NCBI GenBank assembly: GCA_016801885.1
Contig: CM028894.1
Location: 9,121,241-9,185,240 of the forward strand
Source: Toxotes chatareus
Lineage: Eukaryota; Chordata; Actinopteri; Toxotidae
Direction of reading: 5' to 3'
Length of the DNA: 64,000 nucleotides
Below, one piece after another: positions 47,591 to 59,486 of the stretch. Positions within the stretch are counted from its first letter, which is position 1. Each line of letters opens with the position of its first letter. The position numbers were made by a program, and so were the translations under genes. The notes beneath the pieces were generated by a model. That model worked only from the letters and a program-made list of their open reading frames with translations. It was not told the origin of the DNA and searched no databases.

Positions 47591-50500
47591 AATGCAAATA
47601 ATTTTAGAGTCTGACTGAGTGAGATGAAATGACCTGAAAAGATGAAGAGTCATTATAACACTGATTTTATATTCCTTGTGCAGCAGAGACGAGCTTGTAA
47701 ACAACATATGGGTTCCCGAGGGTGGCGTCTTTACTTACAGATAAATTGTCAGGAGATGCACTGTGGGACGGTGGGCGAGCAAAAACAGCATTTCTAATAG
47801 TTCTCTGCCTCTCTCACTCTTTTTCTTGCGCACACACACATACACACACACACACACCTGAGCCCACCTGTGAGTGTGTTATTCTACCCCCAGCAGCAGC
47901 CCCAGGGGAGCTCAGGCAGGTGTAGCATTACATCACTGACACACTTTACCATTAGCCACAGCTCATTAGAGGAAACTGGCGCCTCTCTACTCACTAATCA
48001 CTGTTTGAGAAGTTTTCTGCTCTTACTCTGCTGAGTTGTTATTACTTCACTGAAAGTTGAGCTGTCATTGTTTTTGATTGTGAAACTGTGGTGAAGTGTT
48101 TTCTGTTGGGCCAGGATAATAGTGTGCGTAGCCTCAGACACTTGTCCTGTCAAATATCACTATAATATACACCAAACTTATATGAAGTTGTTGTTTGGAC
48201 TGCAGCTAAACACTGCTCCTCACTATTTTTGTTTTGCACACGACAGAATCATATAACTGTGGTGAACTTGTATATAAACGATATTTTAAATTAAAGCTAA
48301 TAGTGTGAGGCACACTGAGAAAGTTTTATTACCGTCTCTACCCAGACAAGAATAGAATCTGGGGATTTTTTGGCATAAAAATAGGAAAAATTGTTGAACT
48401 TTGGCACAAAATAACCAGTATCCATATTAAGAATGCCTCTTGTGTTCACATCCACACTGCAAATGACTGAAAGATTAAATGTACATGAACCACCCTGGTG
48501 CCCCTCTGCCAAGAGTTCTAGTGTTTGCTTGTGTTAATTCCTTATTTGTTGATATGTCTCTCCATTGATCTCTAAACCAAAAACAAATCCCTGTCCATTT
48601 ATTGCACTTGGCAAACAAAGTGATACAGAGTCTGATGATGAGAGTGTCCGGACTTGGCTCAGCGCTGCTTTCAATACTTCCGAGAGATGGATGAGAGACG
48701 AAGCAGTGGAGGTGGGGGAGAAAGTGTTAGAGACAGAATGATAGATGGACCAGGCACTGAGGAGGCATATTCAGTGGAGGCATGCCAAGATTTCTGTCAG
48801 AGGGGCAACAGGGAGAGCTTTCTCAGATCCTCCCCAAGAGAATTCCAGCCCCTTCTCCAGACTCTGTACGTCCCACCAGTATTCCCCCAATCCCTCATAT
48901 TCCCCCTCTTTCCTTCTCTTTTTATAGCTCTCCCCTCCCCTGATATTCCTCCATCTGTCTCCGCTCTTCCCTTCCTTCTTGACGCTCTTCTCCCACTCTT
49001 GTCCACTCTTCACGGAGGTGATGACAGAACTTCCCGGGCACGTGTTGCGCAGACGAACCTCCAGAGCCTCTAGACACACACTAACACACATGCTCGCCCA
49101 TACATGGAACACATGTTGAATGGATTAATTCAACATGACCATACCCACCTGGGCTGAGGAGATGGTGAAGGAGCATATAGTGAAGTCCAGAGCCAGTCAA
49201 CATGTCCTGCTGAAAGATTCCTTTTTATGACGTCCTTTTGATAAATGTGTGCTGCTGCATTGACTGTCCTGTTCAGTTTTTGTGTGGATTAGACAGATGT
49301 AACATGTTACTTAGTGTGCTTTAGAGGCACAGGGATTTTTTTTTTTACCCTCAGACAGAGATAGTCTAGTGGTTTTCCCCTCATCCAAATATATCTTTGT
49401 GTTACTTAATATAACCCCCAGTTCTTTGATAACAGAGTGAGGTGTTAATGACACAACTTGCAAAGTTATGGCTGCAGTTGACACTTAACATCATGTGTCC
49501 TGCATGCAGTTGCACATTTGTGCATTCATCTGCATTCAAACTGATAAATCTTTACACAGGTTGCAAGAGCTCAAGAGGTTGCAATCATTTTACCTCTATT
49601 CCTACAAAACAAATAACAACAAGGAAACAACATTCCTTCAGTTTATGCATTCTTGATTTTTTTTTTTTTTATGATTAATGAAACTTATTGAGTGGGTGTC
49701 CCCTTGTGTTAATATGATTGAGCAAACAAGAGGGAAGTAGTACTCTTAGATTTTTTTTGTGCCTCCTCTGGCAGTGAATACAGGCCAGCTCTGAGTTTAA
49801 AGTACAAACCACTGCTCTAAACACCACACAGCCACTGGAGAGCTCTGGGCTTTTAATAAGTTTGCTGTCATCAAGCAACTGATATCGGATATGCAAATAT
49901 TTTTTAAAAGATTTGGAACGGACAACAGTTTCTTGAGTAATTGAAACTGGTGAGCAACAGACATAATGCAGAAAAAGATGCATCAAACTAACTCATTGAA
50001 CTCCCAAGTATACATATTAAATCAATATGATTTGGTGCAGGGCTCTGTGACATTGCCAGACACATTTTCATTGCCAGAAAGTATTTTGTTTCTTCTCAAA
50101 GAAAATAATGACCTCATTATCTGGCCAAAATCTACTCTTGTTTTCTCTCTTGAGCTTGTGGGAGCCTGGTTTTCTGCTGAACAAGGCTGTGAGCATTAGT
50201 TAAGGGCATACAGTGCACATTTCCTTGGGTGTAGCTTGATAGGAAGGCATAAAACACTACATTGCATCATCACTGTATTTATCATACCCTATATGTTATG
50301 AGGGCTGGATCACTGATTACACCCCGTGTATATACATTCTGTGCATATATCATCCGAAACAAAACACAGCTACGAGTTCCTGGGAGTGTGTGTGGGTAAG
50401 AGCACTCATACGTATATTAGAGAGACTCTCCGTGTGCGTAACATGTGTTTCTCATTGGGTTTCATTGAGTTTCATTTGCCTATCTGAGCCAGGTTCTCAC

Positions 50501-51442
50501 CTCTAAAGCCTCTGGGTATATGTGCAAAGGGAGATATGAGACAAGTTTGAAAAATAGATTCTTCTAGTGTTACAGGACCTGGTCGACGCAAAGACGAGAT
50601 CCGTAATGCTTCTGACCACATGTATAACTGAATGAATGACAGTGAACAGGGGTGTTGGAGGAGTACCCGACACTTTTTGGCCACCCACTGTAGTCCTCTT
50701 GACTTAGAGGAAGAGCTGAACATGTTGGCAAACACACTAAACTTTAAAATGAAAGTAAATATAAAGGTTAGATTAGCTCAAAGTCTTCAAGCAGCGAAAC
50801 AGCTTTCCTAGCTGTATCTGAAGGTAAAATAAAATCTGCCTTCCAGCACATCCAAAGCCCACAAATTAAAAAGTTAAATCTTCTTTGTCCAAAGAATCAC
50901 ATTTCAAAAAATGTCAAACTACTTCATTCAGTTCAGGTGGGCCCTTCCAAAAGACGGCTTCTCTTGATCAATGATCAACATCACATATTAAAACAAATAA
51001 AGCAAAGATGAGTGCTGATTCCAAATGGACACCAGATTGTTTTATACAGCAGTTTAGAATTGAACGCTTCATCTGCAAGGGAAAGACACACAGTCCTCTG
51101 GGACATCTCAGTTAGGGAACCTTCAAAGAGTTTTCAAATAAAGTATTTTCCTAATATTTTATCTGTCTTTGACATGCTGTGGTCTGGGGACTGTAGGGAG
51201 GGTTTGACGTATTTGGCTGCAGTTGTTACAACGGCAGGAAAATTCATTTCTGGACTGTCAAAGACATTTGTTGTATCTGGCCTCCCAAGGCGACAGTGCA
51301 ACCCGAGGTCTTTCTTCTCCTCTCTTTTCCTTTCCTCTCCCTGCTCCCTCATCCTCCTCTCCTTCCTCACTTTCACCCTCCCTCCGATCTCAAGTCTTGC
51401 CCTTGGCTGACGTATCCCCTGGATTTTACGTGTATGTGCTTA

Positions 51443-51473
<31 letters not shown>

Positions 51474-51821
51474 AATTCCTCAGTATGGTCCAGGAGCTAC
51501 GTGCTGTCACACACTTCCTCCCTGAGGCCCTGAACCCTGAGCTGGGGAAGGAGGAGGGACTTTGGCTCGCTACTTGAAATACCTTCAAAAAAAATGCACA
51601 AAAGGCTCACAGGTAGGTAAAAACCTTTGTTGGTCCACATAGAAAATACATATAAAATTCAACAAGAACCTCCAGTGAGCTCATATAGTTGATGAATGTT
51701 AAAGATCAGTGATGTGATATCAAGCATGGATGACAGACTGCTTCCTTTATTAGACTGAAACATACCAGTAAGGACCCCACCACCCATGTCATTCAATCTC
51801 CATGTGTTCTATCTATGTGCA

Positions 51822-51846
51822 TGTGTGTGTGTGTGTGTGTGTGTGT
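51822..51846 (+). repeat. (TG)n microsatellite
   Basis: About 12 units; an (AC)n array follows 106 bases later, so the two can pair. Confidence 0.95.
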
Positions 51847-51950
51847 TTTCATCTTGCTTAAAAGCCTGATGTTTGCTTTTTAGCTCGCCTCAGTAAGCGC
51901 TAAGCCAAAAGGCTCATTTGTTTAACCCCCCCCCCACCAATACACTCTCA

Positions 51951-51951
<1 letters not shown>

Positions 51952-51982
<31 letters not shown>
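51952..51982 (+). repeat. (AC)n microsatellite
   Basis: About 15 units. Confidence 0.95.
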
Positions 51983-51984
<2 letters not shown>

Positions 51985-52167
51985 ATGTAGTTTGTATTCA
52001 AAGGAGCTCGTAAACCGTGTCGAAACAAATAAATGACATAACTGTCACAGGAGACAGTTTGCATATAAAATCATTCACTTGCTCCTCTTCCTGTGCTTGA
52101 CTTAAAGTTTAGCTGAAATCCATGATAATTTGAATAAATATATTTTTATTAAATTCAAAAGGACTTA

Positions 52168-52743
52168 ATGATCATCATTTCAGTAAATACTATCACACTG
52201 CCTGGCTGGAGGCTAAGTGCAGCACAAGGTGAATCACTTATCATGGACATTGAGAGAGTGGACTCTTACAAGTACCTGGGTGTTCACTTAAACCACAAAC
52301 TGGACTGGACTAACAACACAGATGCACTGTACAGGAAGGGGCAGAGCAGGCTCTACCTCCTGAGGAGACTGCGGTCTTTTGGTGTGAAGGGGACACTCCT
52401 AAAGACCTTCTACGACTCTGTGGTGGCTTCAGCCATCCTGTACGGTGTAGTCTGCTGGAGCAGCAGCATAACCGAGAAGGAGAGGAAGAAGCTGGACAAA
52501 GTCATCAGGAGGTCCAGCTCTGTCCTGGGCTGTCCTCTGGACTCAGTGCGAGAGGTAGGAGACAGAAGGGTCCTAGCAAAACTGTCATCTATGCTGGACC
52601 ATGAGTCCCACCCCCTGCAGGACGTCCTGTCAGCTCTGCAGAGCAGCTTCAGTGACAGACTGCTCCACCCTCGGTGTGTGAAGGAGAGATTTAGAAGATC
52701 TTTCCTTCCTGCTGCTGTCAGACTCTATAATGACCATTGTTAA
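52168..52743 (+). pseudogene. C-terminal fragment of a LINE reverse-transcriptase polyprotein
   Basis: An open frame of 191 codons. Residues after about 28 match what I know of fish LINE ORF2 ends: VDSYKYLGVHLNHKLDW, GQSRLYLLRRLRSFGV, LKTFYDSVVASAILYGVVCW, EVGDRRVLAKLS, HPLQDVLSALQSSFSDRLLHP and RFRRSFLPAAVRLYN. This lies C-terminal to the catalytic YXDD motif, which is absent, so the fragment cannot act by itself. The first ~25 residues probably derive from sequence at or before the truncation point. Its frame is unbroken. Not a host gene. Confidence 0.85.
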
Positions 52744-53068
52744 CACACATACTGATTCCAACTCCATGCAACTCTAAGTGCAATACCTATGTGCAATAAC
52801 TCAGTTATTAGTGTGCAATATTATTGTGTATGGAAGTCACTCAACAACCTCCAGCCCATATTTATTTTACTTATTTATCTATGTATGTATATTTACTTTT
52901 TACAGCAGCTGTTCTCTTAGTTTAGTATCTTGTTTTGGCCATATTGGTCTTACTTATATTTTACTTTCACTTACTGGACTGTAATCTTGCTGTTGCTAAA
53001 TGCAATTTCCCCACTGAGGGACTAATAAAGGATTTCTTATTCTTATTCTTATTATTCTTATCATTAAA
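52200..53068 (+). mobile_element. 5'-truncated non-LTR retrotransposon (LINE), 3' part with tail
   Basis: The end of a reverse-transcriptase ORF (to 52743) is followed by about 280 bases of 3' UTR with CAATTTCCCCACTGAGGGACTAATAAAGGA (about 53004-53033), then TTCTTATTCTTATTCTTATTATTCTTATC. LINEs of the Rex1/L2/CR1 type in fish end with this kind of AATAAAGGA word and a short microsatellite tail. The element starts at about 52200 by truncation. No target-site duplication was identified. The open frame and clear tail make it the youngest-looking transposon in the window. Confidence 0.85.
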
Positions 53069-53074
53069 GTTGCA

Positions 53075-54691
53075 GGTTGCAGCTTTAAAATACACCCAAT
53101 GTTGCATCTGTTCAAAATGCACTCCTTAGTTTTACTGCTTTGGAGGGTTGATCATGTGTGGTGGTCTTTGGGTCAGTAAAAGCTTAAAGATTAGACAGTG
53201 TCATATAGGAAAGGTTTAGCATTAACTCAAAGAGTGAGGTACTGACTTTAAGATCTATACACAGAGAAGTAGATGAGCAGTCCTATATATGGTCAAAGAT
53301 TTGATCCAGGCAGAAACAAACAAAAATGTAAAAACTGTTCAGTCAGTGCCAAGACTACACTGACAAAACTGCAAACTATAACATAAAAAAGATGGAGGGA
53401 CAGTGATGTATGCTTAATGTAATCTGAAGGAGCTGACACAGTTGACATCGGAGAGCCTAATATGGATTTCTTGTTTGATTAAATGCATCTTTGGGACAAC
53501 CTAATAGAATCACTTTGGAAACTTAGTCTAACTTACTGTAAAGTTATTCTCTAATATTTAAAGTTAAGTGCATTTATTGACCCTTAGCATTCAGACGTTA
53601 TTTAATGATGGCAATAATTAGTACGTATGACACTTCACACACAGGGTCCAAACACTGAATCATGTATAACAGGATCACCACCACTGATGCTGAGTTTGGG
53701 ATTTCACTGTCTTACAGTACAGCCCTGAGGGGGAAACTCCACTCCAGAGACACAGTCAGGTGTTACATTGCAGATGAGGATGAGGTTATTCTTGCCAAAC
53801 ATTAGTTGTTTATCCTCTTTGGATTTACAAAGACATTTGAGTTAAGGGTCTGGATTGTGGTACTAATGGTACATTACATCAGTGGAAGGGGAAGAAACGT
53901 GGACCATAGTGGTATAACCAACATCTTTCATGGAAAGGCTTGATCCCCACAGTTGAACTTCAATATTATTCATGTTGCCCAAAATCACAAATCCTAAATT
54001 TTCCTCAAAGTGTCTAAACAACAAAAAAACTTTTAACAAAGGAAAAAAAGGACAAAAGGAAGCAATTCACTAAGAATAAAAGCATCATCCAGATGTCTAA
54101 AATATGAAATTAATTATGTGCACGACAGAACGCTTCCAGCTCATCAGTTATAAATGTTAACGATCCAGTTCTTTTTCTTTTGCATCAGATGATTTGTCCC
54201 AGGAAAGACCAAAACCAGATGTTTTTTTGTTTTTTTGTTTTTTTTTTTTTACCAAACTCACACGTATTATTTATTCACATTAAAATGCTGGACAAATTTA
54301 ACATGCATGCCCCATTCACAGACTTTCTTAAGGGCTGCCATTAAATGCTTTATGTAATTCAAGTGTGGGTCTCTTGGTTGGTCAGTGATTGACGTGTCCA
54401 GTAATTGTGTTCAGGAGTGGGGACGCAGCAGGAAGCCGCAGGCAGTGACGTGGCGTCTTCCATCTATTTGAGTTGAGCTCAACGACCACCCGACCTAATA
54501 TGGTCAAACACTCAGGAGTTAAACAGCCAGGCTCTCAGGGGTTCAAGTGCCTGACAAAGTGCTCAGGTATGCCAAGCTATGGCAGCTTAGCTGCTGGAGG
54601 TGCAGCACAGGTTGGAGGTAACACACCGGATATGATGTGTCTCTGTGGCCTAATTAGGGCATTTTGAGAGGTATCACCACAGACGTTGTTC

Positions 54692-54723
<32 letters not shown>

Positions 54724-57700
54724 TGCGTGTGTGTGTGGAGGGACTAGGTGTGCCTTGAGCATTGAACAGCACATCTACTTAGTCGGATTAACATTTAACC
54801 AGTGCACTCACTCGCTGTCACCCACTTGTCTAAAAAAACACCACATCAGTGAGTCAGGAAGCTGTATATATCCCTATGTGTGTGTGTGTGTGTCTGTGTA
54901 TGTGAGTGTCTGTGTGTGTGAGAGAGTGTCCCTGTAGGGGGGCACCGACTGTTGATTTACTTCATTCAACAATTAGCACTCAGAGGTGGCAGGAATTCCA
55001 GAAATGAGGAAAGACTGTGTTCCAGTCCATTCACTCAGAGCCTTTCCTCTCATAAAAATACCTGAATTAGTTTAATTAGTTGGCTAAGCCTCTCTTGTGT
55101 CAAACCTCATCTAACCCTGGAAGGTCCACTTGTCTTTCTTAGTTATGTATTCCTCTTTAAAATGACTTATACTGTGGTTGCAGGTAGTGGTTAAATGCCT
55201 CCCCAAAAGTGTGTTGTTTGTACAATAGGCAATAATGTGACTTAAAAATACAAAAATCCTTTTTTCATTCCAGAAAAAAAACAGTCTTCTCCCCAACAAA
55301 AACAATACAGTTATGAATGTATATACGCTCACAACAGAATTAGAAAAATGGACAACTGTCTTCCGGAGCTACCGGAGATCCTTCCAGTAAGTGTAACCGA
55401 ACCTTCTCCGGCTCGAGTGAACTGATGCACCTGATGACAGCGCAGTAATAACAGTGTTGCCCCCCTCCCCCCTCATTCTGCCTGTGGTAACGACAGAGAT
55501 GACACAGCTAGATAGACAAATGACAGAGGGAGAAAGACAACAGAGATTACAGGTAGATAAATGTGGTGAGTGACAGTGACTGACTGCACATGCATGTAAT
55601 ACAATTGTGAAATCCTCTATTGGTTATCCAGTAAAAAAAAAAAAAGATAGATTATTGTTATTCAGTTTTATCTTAGGATAACAGAAGCTCTACTCTCAGT
55701 ATATTTTTAGTGAGACAGCCAGAAGGGAGCGGACGATTCAGACGACATTCCTGTTCACTGTCTCCTCCAGATGATGTTTTGTGGACAACCGGACCATTAC
55801 GAAACGCAGCCCAGACTCCCACCGCTTGATTGACAGTTTTCCTTCAGGCCAAATCTGGAACCATTTACCTCATTCTTACAGAGGGGGTTGGAGGTTTTGG
55901 AGCTGGGTTATACAGGGTCAAAGCAAGAAGGGGCCCGGGGGGTCATGACCAGGAAAGGAAGCAAATTTTGTGTGCATATTGCTTAATGATACCAAACTAT
56001 TTTACTAGCTAGCTAAATCATAGCTGGTATCCCAGGCTTCTAGTGCCAAATATCTGGATTCACAGCACATGGCTTCTGGCTATTTGTAGGTTTCCCAACT
56101 GGTTGAGGCCCAGGTACAACTTATCTCTTCTGTTTGACACAGTTTCACAGGGTTAAATGTCACCTAAATGCAGAAATTCATTAGTCACGTTAACGACACG
56201 GTGTGAGGTTATCCAGTGATTTTAATGATGGGCTATCACCTTTCAGACCAGTCCTGAATTCATGTGCCACGTGTTTTTAGTTTCACTCTCCCTGCTGTCA
56301 GATATACCACGCTGGACCCAGTTAACATTTCCACATTAAAATTAATCACCAAACATGAGCAGAGAAGCATAACTTTATTTTCACAATCCAATAACTATGA
56401 CAAAATATCTGGGACAACTAACCAGGCCACTGCAGGACAGATGAGCCTGTTATAGCTCAGATGAGATGCCTTTCCAACAACCAGATATACTGATAGGAAG
56501 ATAACCTGTCCATGCAGCGGTTTGCCATTCATTGCTCATGACATCCAAGCTGCCGTCACAAAGCGCGCAGTCCCACATCAATCTGGATTGTTTTCAAAGC
56601 AGTGTTCCATAGAGAAAAGAGAAGAGGAGGAGAAAGGACGGAGATAAAAGTCAGGATCAGAGATGTACAACGTGCTGCGCCTGGCTCTGTCACTTTCATC
56701 AACCATGCTGTGTTTCCACGCATCAGAAGGTGACAGGGGCAGGATTTACTGACCCAGAGGCCCCTTTTGTGCTCTCCACGCTGCACTGATCCTCGCTTCC
56801 TCTCTGGCTGCATGTGTAGGCCTATAGGCTTACCTTTTATACCCCTCTCCCTCTCTCTGTGTCTGCTGTAAATAGGCTTAATGTTACAGATGTCTGTGTG
56901 CGAGCACAAAGAGCCGAAGCGAAGCACAGAGACCGGCTCTATTCTGCGCCGAGGCGAAGGGAACAGGTGGAAAGAGAGCAATCAGGACACAGTAGATGAT
57001 CAGATTTCCCATTAGAAAAGTTCAGCAGCTACAGTATGTGCATTTTTCAGGTGCGTAGATGTATATTTGTGTGCGTGTGATGTGGCGCACAACAGGTGAA
57101 TTGAGCAGAGAGGCATACACAGAGCTGAGAGTTTGGCACAAATGAAATATTTGTTTACATCTGTTGCCATGGCTCTAGCAGCCATACCACAGCTAATTTA
57201 TCCTGTGAATTGAGGCTTATTCTACTTCTGACTTACAGTGTAAGTGCCTCCGGATAAGAGCGTAGCTAAAAGACTGAAATGTGAAATATAAGTTGTAAAT
57301 CAAGCTGTCAGATGCTGTCAGAGCAGCAGCCAGCAGGGTGAACGAGGGCGTCCATGGGTCCCTCGCTGTGTGGGCTGACTGACTCGCTGGCAGGGACAAT
57401 AAGCCATACTGTTTGACCTGCTCTCTCTGTCCCACTGCCAGGTTCACAGACATTCAAACAGCTCTCTTCCCTCCCCTGACTCCACAGCTGAGACTGAAAG
57501 CTCAATCCAGAACACTCTGCTCCACAACCAGGGCTCTGCTGCATTTTGAAACCATATATTTTTTGAGAAAGAATTACATTTGCGACAGCCATGAACTATA
57601 AATAATGACATGAGTTAGAGTTTTGTTCTTCTTGTGCTGCCGGGGGTCTACTTTTTCATCAAACTGTGACACTAGCATTGTAATTGGTCATGGGTTTGTT

Positions 57701-58075
57701 TCTGATTGAGTCCTCCCATGACCAAAGTCACATTTTTATCCAGAGCACTGTGAACATGCTCTAAACATTAAGTCCAAGATGAGTTAGTTAATACATCGAC
57801 TGACGTTTCAGCCTCTTCCTGTCATGTCAGTGTTTTAGTAAGTCTGGGTCTTAAGCTAGCAGAATCTTTTTCTGCTTCAGTTGATCACTGGGGGTGAATA
57901 TCAGTAGCTGTCAATGAAGATAAAACTCTGTCTCTCACTTTCCAAGAAAGCAGGAGTTGAACATCTGACACTTGCTCACTTGTACACTGATTAATGGCCC
58001 ACTGAGTCTGCAGGAAAAGGAAGGCACTTTGGATTATTGAAAAATTGGACATGCATGGTTTCATTTATCAGGCTG
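53075..58075. other. Intergenic DNA, no confirmed gene
   Basis: Includes (TG)n at 54692-54737 and 54877-54892, T-runs near 54223-54250 and a possible mini-exon at 55348-55386 (see findings). The 141-codon minus frame at 56556-56981 has no recognisable domain. No repeat family recognised beyond simple repeats. Confidence 0.45.
54692..54737 (+). repeat. (TG)n microsatellite, imperfect
   Basis: About 22 units with single A and C interruptions. Confidence 0.95.
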
Positions 58076-58079
58076 GGCT

Positions 58080-58758
58080 TGTGACAACATACTCCACAGA
58101 TTAAACCAGGTAATGGAGGTAAGTCCATAGGGAAACACAAAGATCACACACAGGAGACAAAAGCAGGAGGCAAACACAGGATGATAGGTACAAAGGCAGA
58201 TAGGATAGGGTAATAGCTACAACCACAGACAGGAGAAAAATCTTGGGCAAGGCAACCAAAGGTAAGACAACAGACGTGACAAGTCAGCAGACAAACTGCC
58301 AAAGAGATTCTACAAGCAACCACCTGGTTTATATACACAGAGGGTAATCAGCCACAGGTGATTCACATTGGGGCGGGGCAGACAATCAACAAGGCGGGAA
58401 ACAAAGACAGGAAGAAGGCTATCAAACTAAAACATGAAATACTGAACAAAAACTCAAGAACCAAAACAAGAGTAACATCATTTTAAAATAAAACAGGAAT
58501 TACTGAACAAAACCAAAAAAAGAAACCAAAATAAAAAAGGTGATAAGGATTTCAACAAAAATCCAAAATACTTCACAGACTCATCGAGGGCTGCACAGAC
58601 CAAATACTCTAACAAAACAATCCAAAAGGTCCAACACAGTCCATAACAAGTTCCTCAACAGACCAAGACACTCCACAACAAGTTTATCAAAAGTCCAAAA
58701 CAGAGTCAAACAGACTACAAGGAGTTCAAAAACAGCCACTGAGGGGCTGATTGTAACA
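58080..58758 (-). mobile_element. LTR-like interspersed repeat related to the one at 42139
   Basis: Shares with 42139-42655 the blocks CAGGTGATTCACATTGGGGCGGGGCAGACAATCA, GGCGGGAAACAAAGACAGGAAG, AACATGAAATACTGAA and the terminal GAGGGGCTGAT. The start (TGTGACAAC) and end (TTGTAACA) are mutually inverted but diverged. On the minus strand a TGTGTATATAAACCAGG segment (about 58325-58341) gives a TATA box in the middle, as in an LTR. No clear target-site duplication. The + strand half is A-rich and underlies the 122-codon frame at 58540-58908. Confidence 0.5.
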
Positions 58759-58762
58759 ACTA

Positions 58763-59125
58763 CTATTTGGCCCATGCATGGAGCATATGAGTATACAGAA
58801 TGTCATACATCGATGGGAAGGGAAACCGATATGCTCACCAACCACCTTCACAGCCGTCATAAATCAGATGAAACGGCCCTTTTAAAACTCTTGGTGTATA
58901 ATTTATGAAGAAGAGGTGAACCCAAGGAACATGTTTGCTGTTGTATTCCTGTGGGTGTTTCTGTGGTAGTCACTGATGAGCTTTAACTGTAGATTCTGAT
59001 GGGATCCTATTAAAAATAGACCATGTATTGGCCCTACTTGGTAATTTTTCCAACACATATCCATAAAGTCATGGCGTGGATGTACAGAGTATAATGTCAG
59101 CCTGTAAGTGAGAAGGAAAGGGAGG
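58763..59125. other. Intergenic DNA upstream of the candidate promoter
   Basis: Nothing recognised. Confidence 0.5.
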
Positions 59126-59128
59126 CCT

Positions 59129-59154
59129 GTGTGTGTGTGTGTGTGTGTGTGTGT
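59129..59154 (+). repeat. (TG)n microsatellite just upstream of the candidate promoter
   Basis: About 13 units, ending 40 bases before the CCAAT word. Confidence 0.95.
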
Positions 59155-59159
59155 GGAGG

Positions 59160-59250
59160 AGGTAGAGTGGAGAGGGGGGGCTTTATGTTTAAGCCAATAG
59201 GCGCTGAGCACAGCTAATGTCATTTCTCGACGCTTTAACTTGGTGCCAGA
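59160..59250 (+). promoter_or_regulatory. Candidate Pol II promoter with CCAAT box
   Basis: CCAAT in good context (AAGCCAATAGG, 59194-59198) is followed by a GC-richer segment with several CpGs (CTCGACGC, GCTGCGCAGCGCTCAG) and then a (TC)18 tract. No good TATA box; CTTTATG upstream is weak. The start site is probably 30-80 bases after CCAAT. Inference from layout only. Confidence 0.45.
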
Positions 59251-59279
59251 GCTGCGCAGCGCTCAGCCCTGGTGAGCGT

Positions 59280-59322
<43 letters not shown>

Positions 59323-59486
59323 ATCATGCATTGAAAGATTACATCCATTCAGCTGATTCAGGACTCAGAACGGCTCAGAGTTGTGTTTGCTGGTTGCAGT
59401 CAGCCCGGATGCCTCCACAGTCGTGATTATATTTTGATAAACGGAATATTCAACCCGACTCCGGACCAAGTTGTTGCCTCTGAGAG
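59250..59486 (+). other. Candidate noncoding first exon of a downstream + strand gene
   Basis: A complex stretch ends at CTCTGAGAG followed by GTGAGTGTGG (donor GT 59487-59488), a strong consensus splice donor. No ATG frame runs open through the donor, so coding would begin in a later exon beyond or late in the window. It contains two tiny upstream frames: ATG 59320 to TGA 59334 and ATG 59409 to TGA 59426. Start uncertain; the gene cannot be identified from here. Confidence 0.4.
59283..59318 (+). repeat. (TC)18 microsatellite in the candidate 5' UTR
   Basis: Uninterrupted TC directly before the first upstream ATG. Pyrimidine tracts of this kind near start sites can act as GAGA-type elements. 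Confidence 0.95.

Larger units (their letters stand above)
47595..52195. other. Intergenic DNA, no gene seen
   Basis: The 139-codon frame at 48654-49073 and the overlapping frames near 51012-51588 sit in CT-rich or GA-rich DNA and match no family. Simple repeats: (CA)n at about 47830-47858, (TG)n at 51822-51846, C10 at 51926-51935, (AC)n at 51952-51982. Confidence 0.5.

Noticed and set aside
48654..49073. 139-codon + strand open frame
   Set aside because: Second half is translation of a CCTTCT-rich tract; no domain, and an overlapping frame of similar length exists on the other strand.
56556..56981. 141-codon minus-strand open frame
   Set aside because: Nothing recognised in it; GAGA-like segments inside suggest chance openness.
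59217..59426. 69-codon frame at the candidate promoter
   Set aside because: It translates the (TC)18 tract into Ser-Leu repeats and stops before the donor; at most an upstream ORF.
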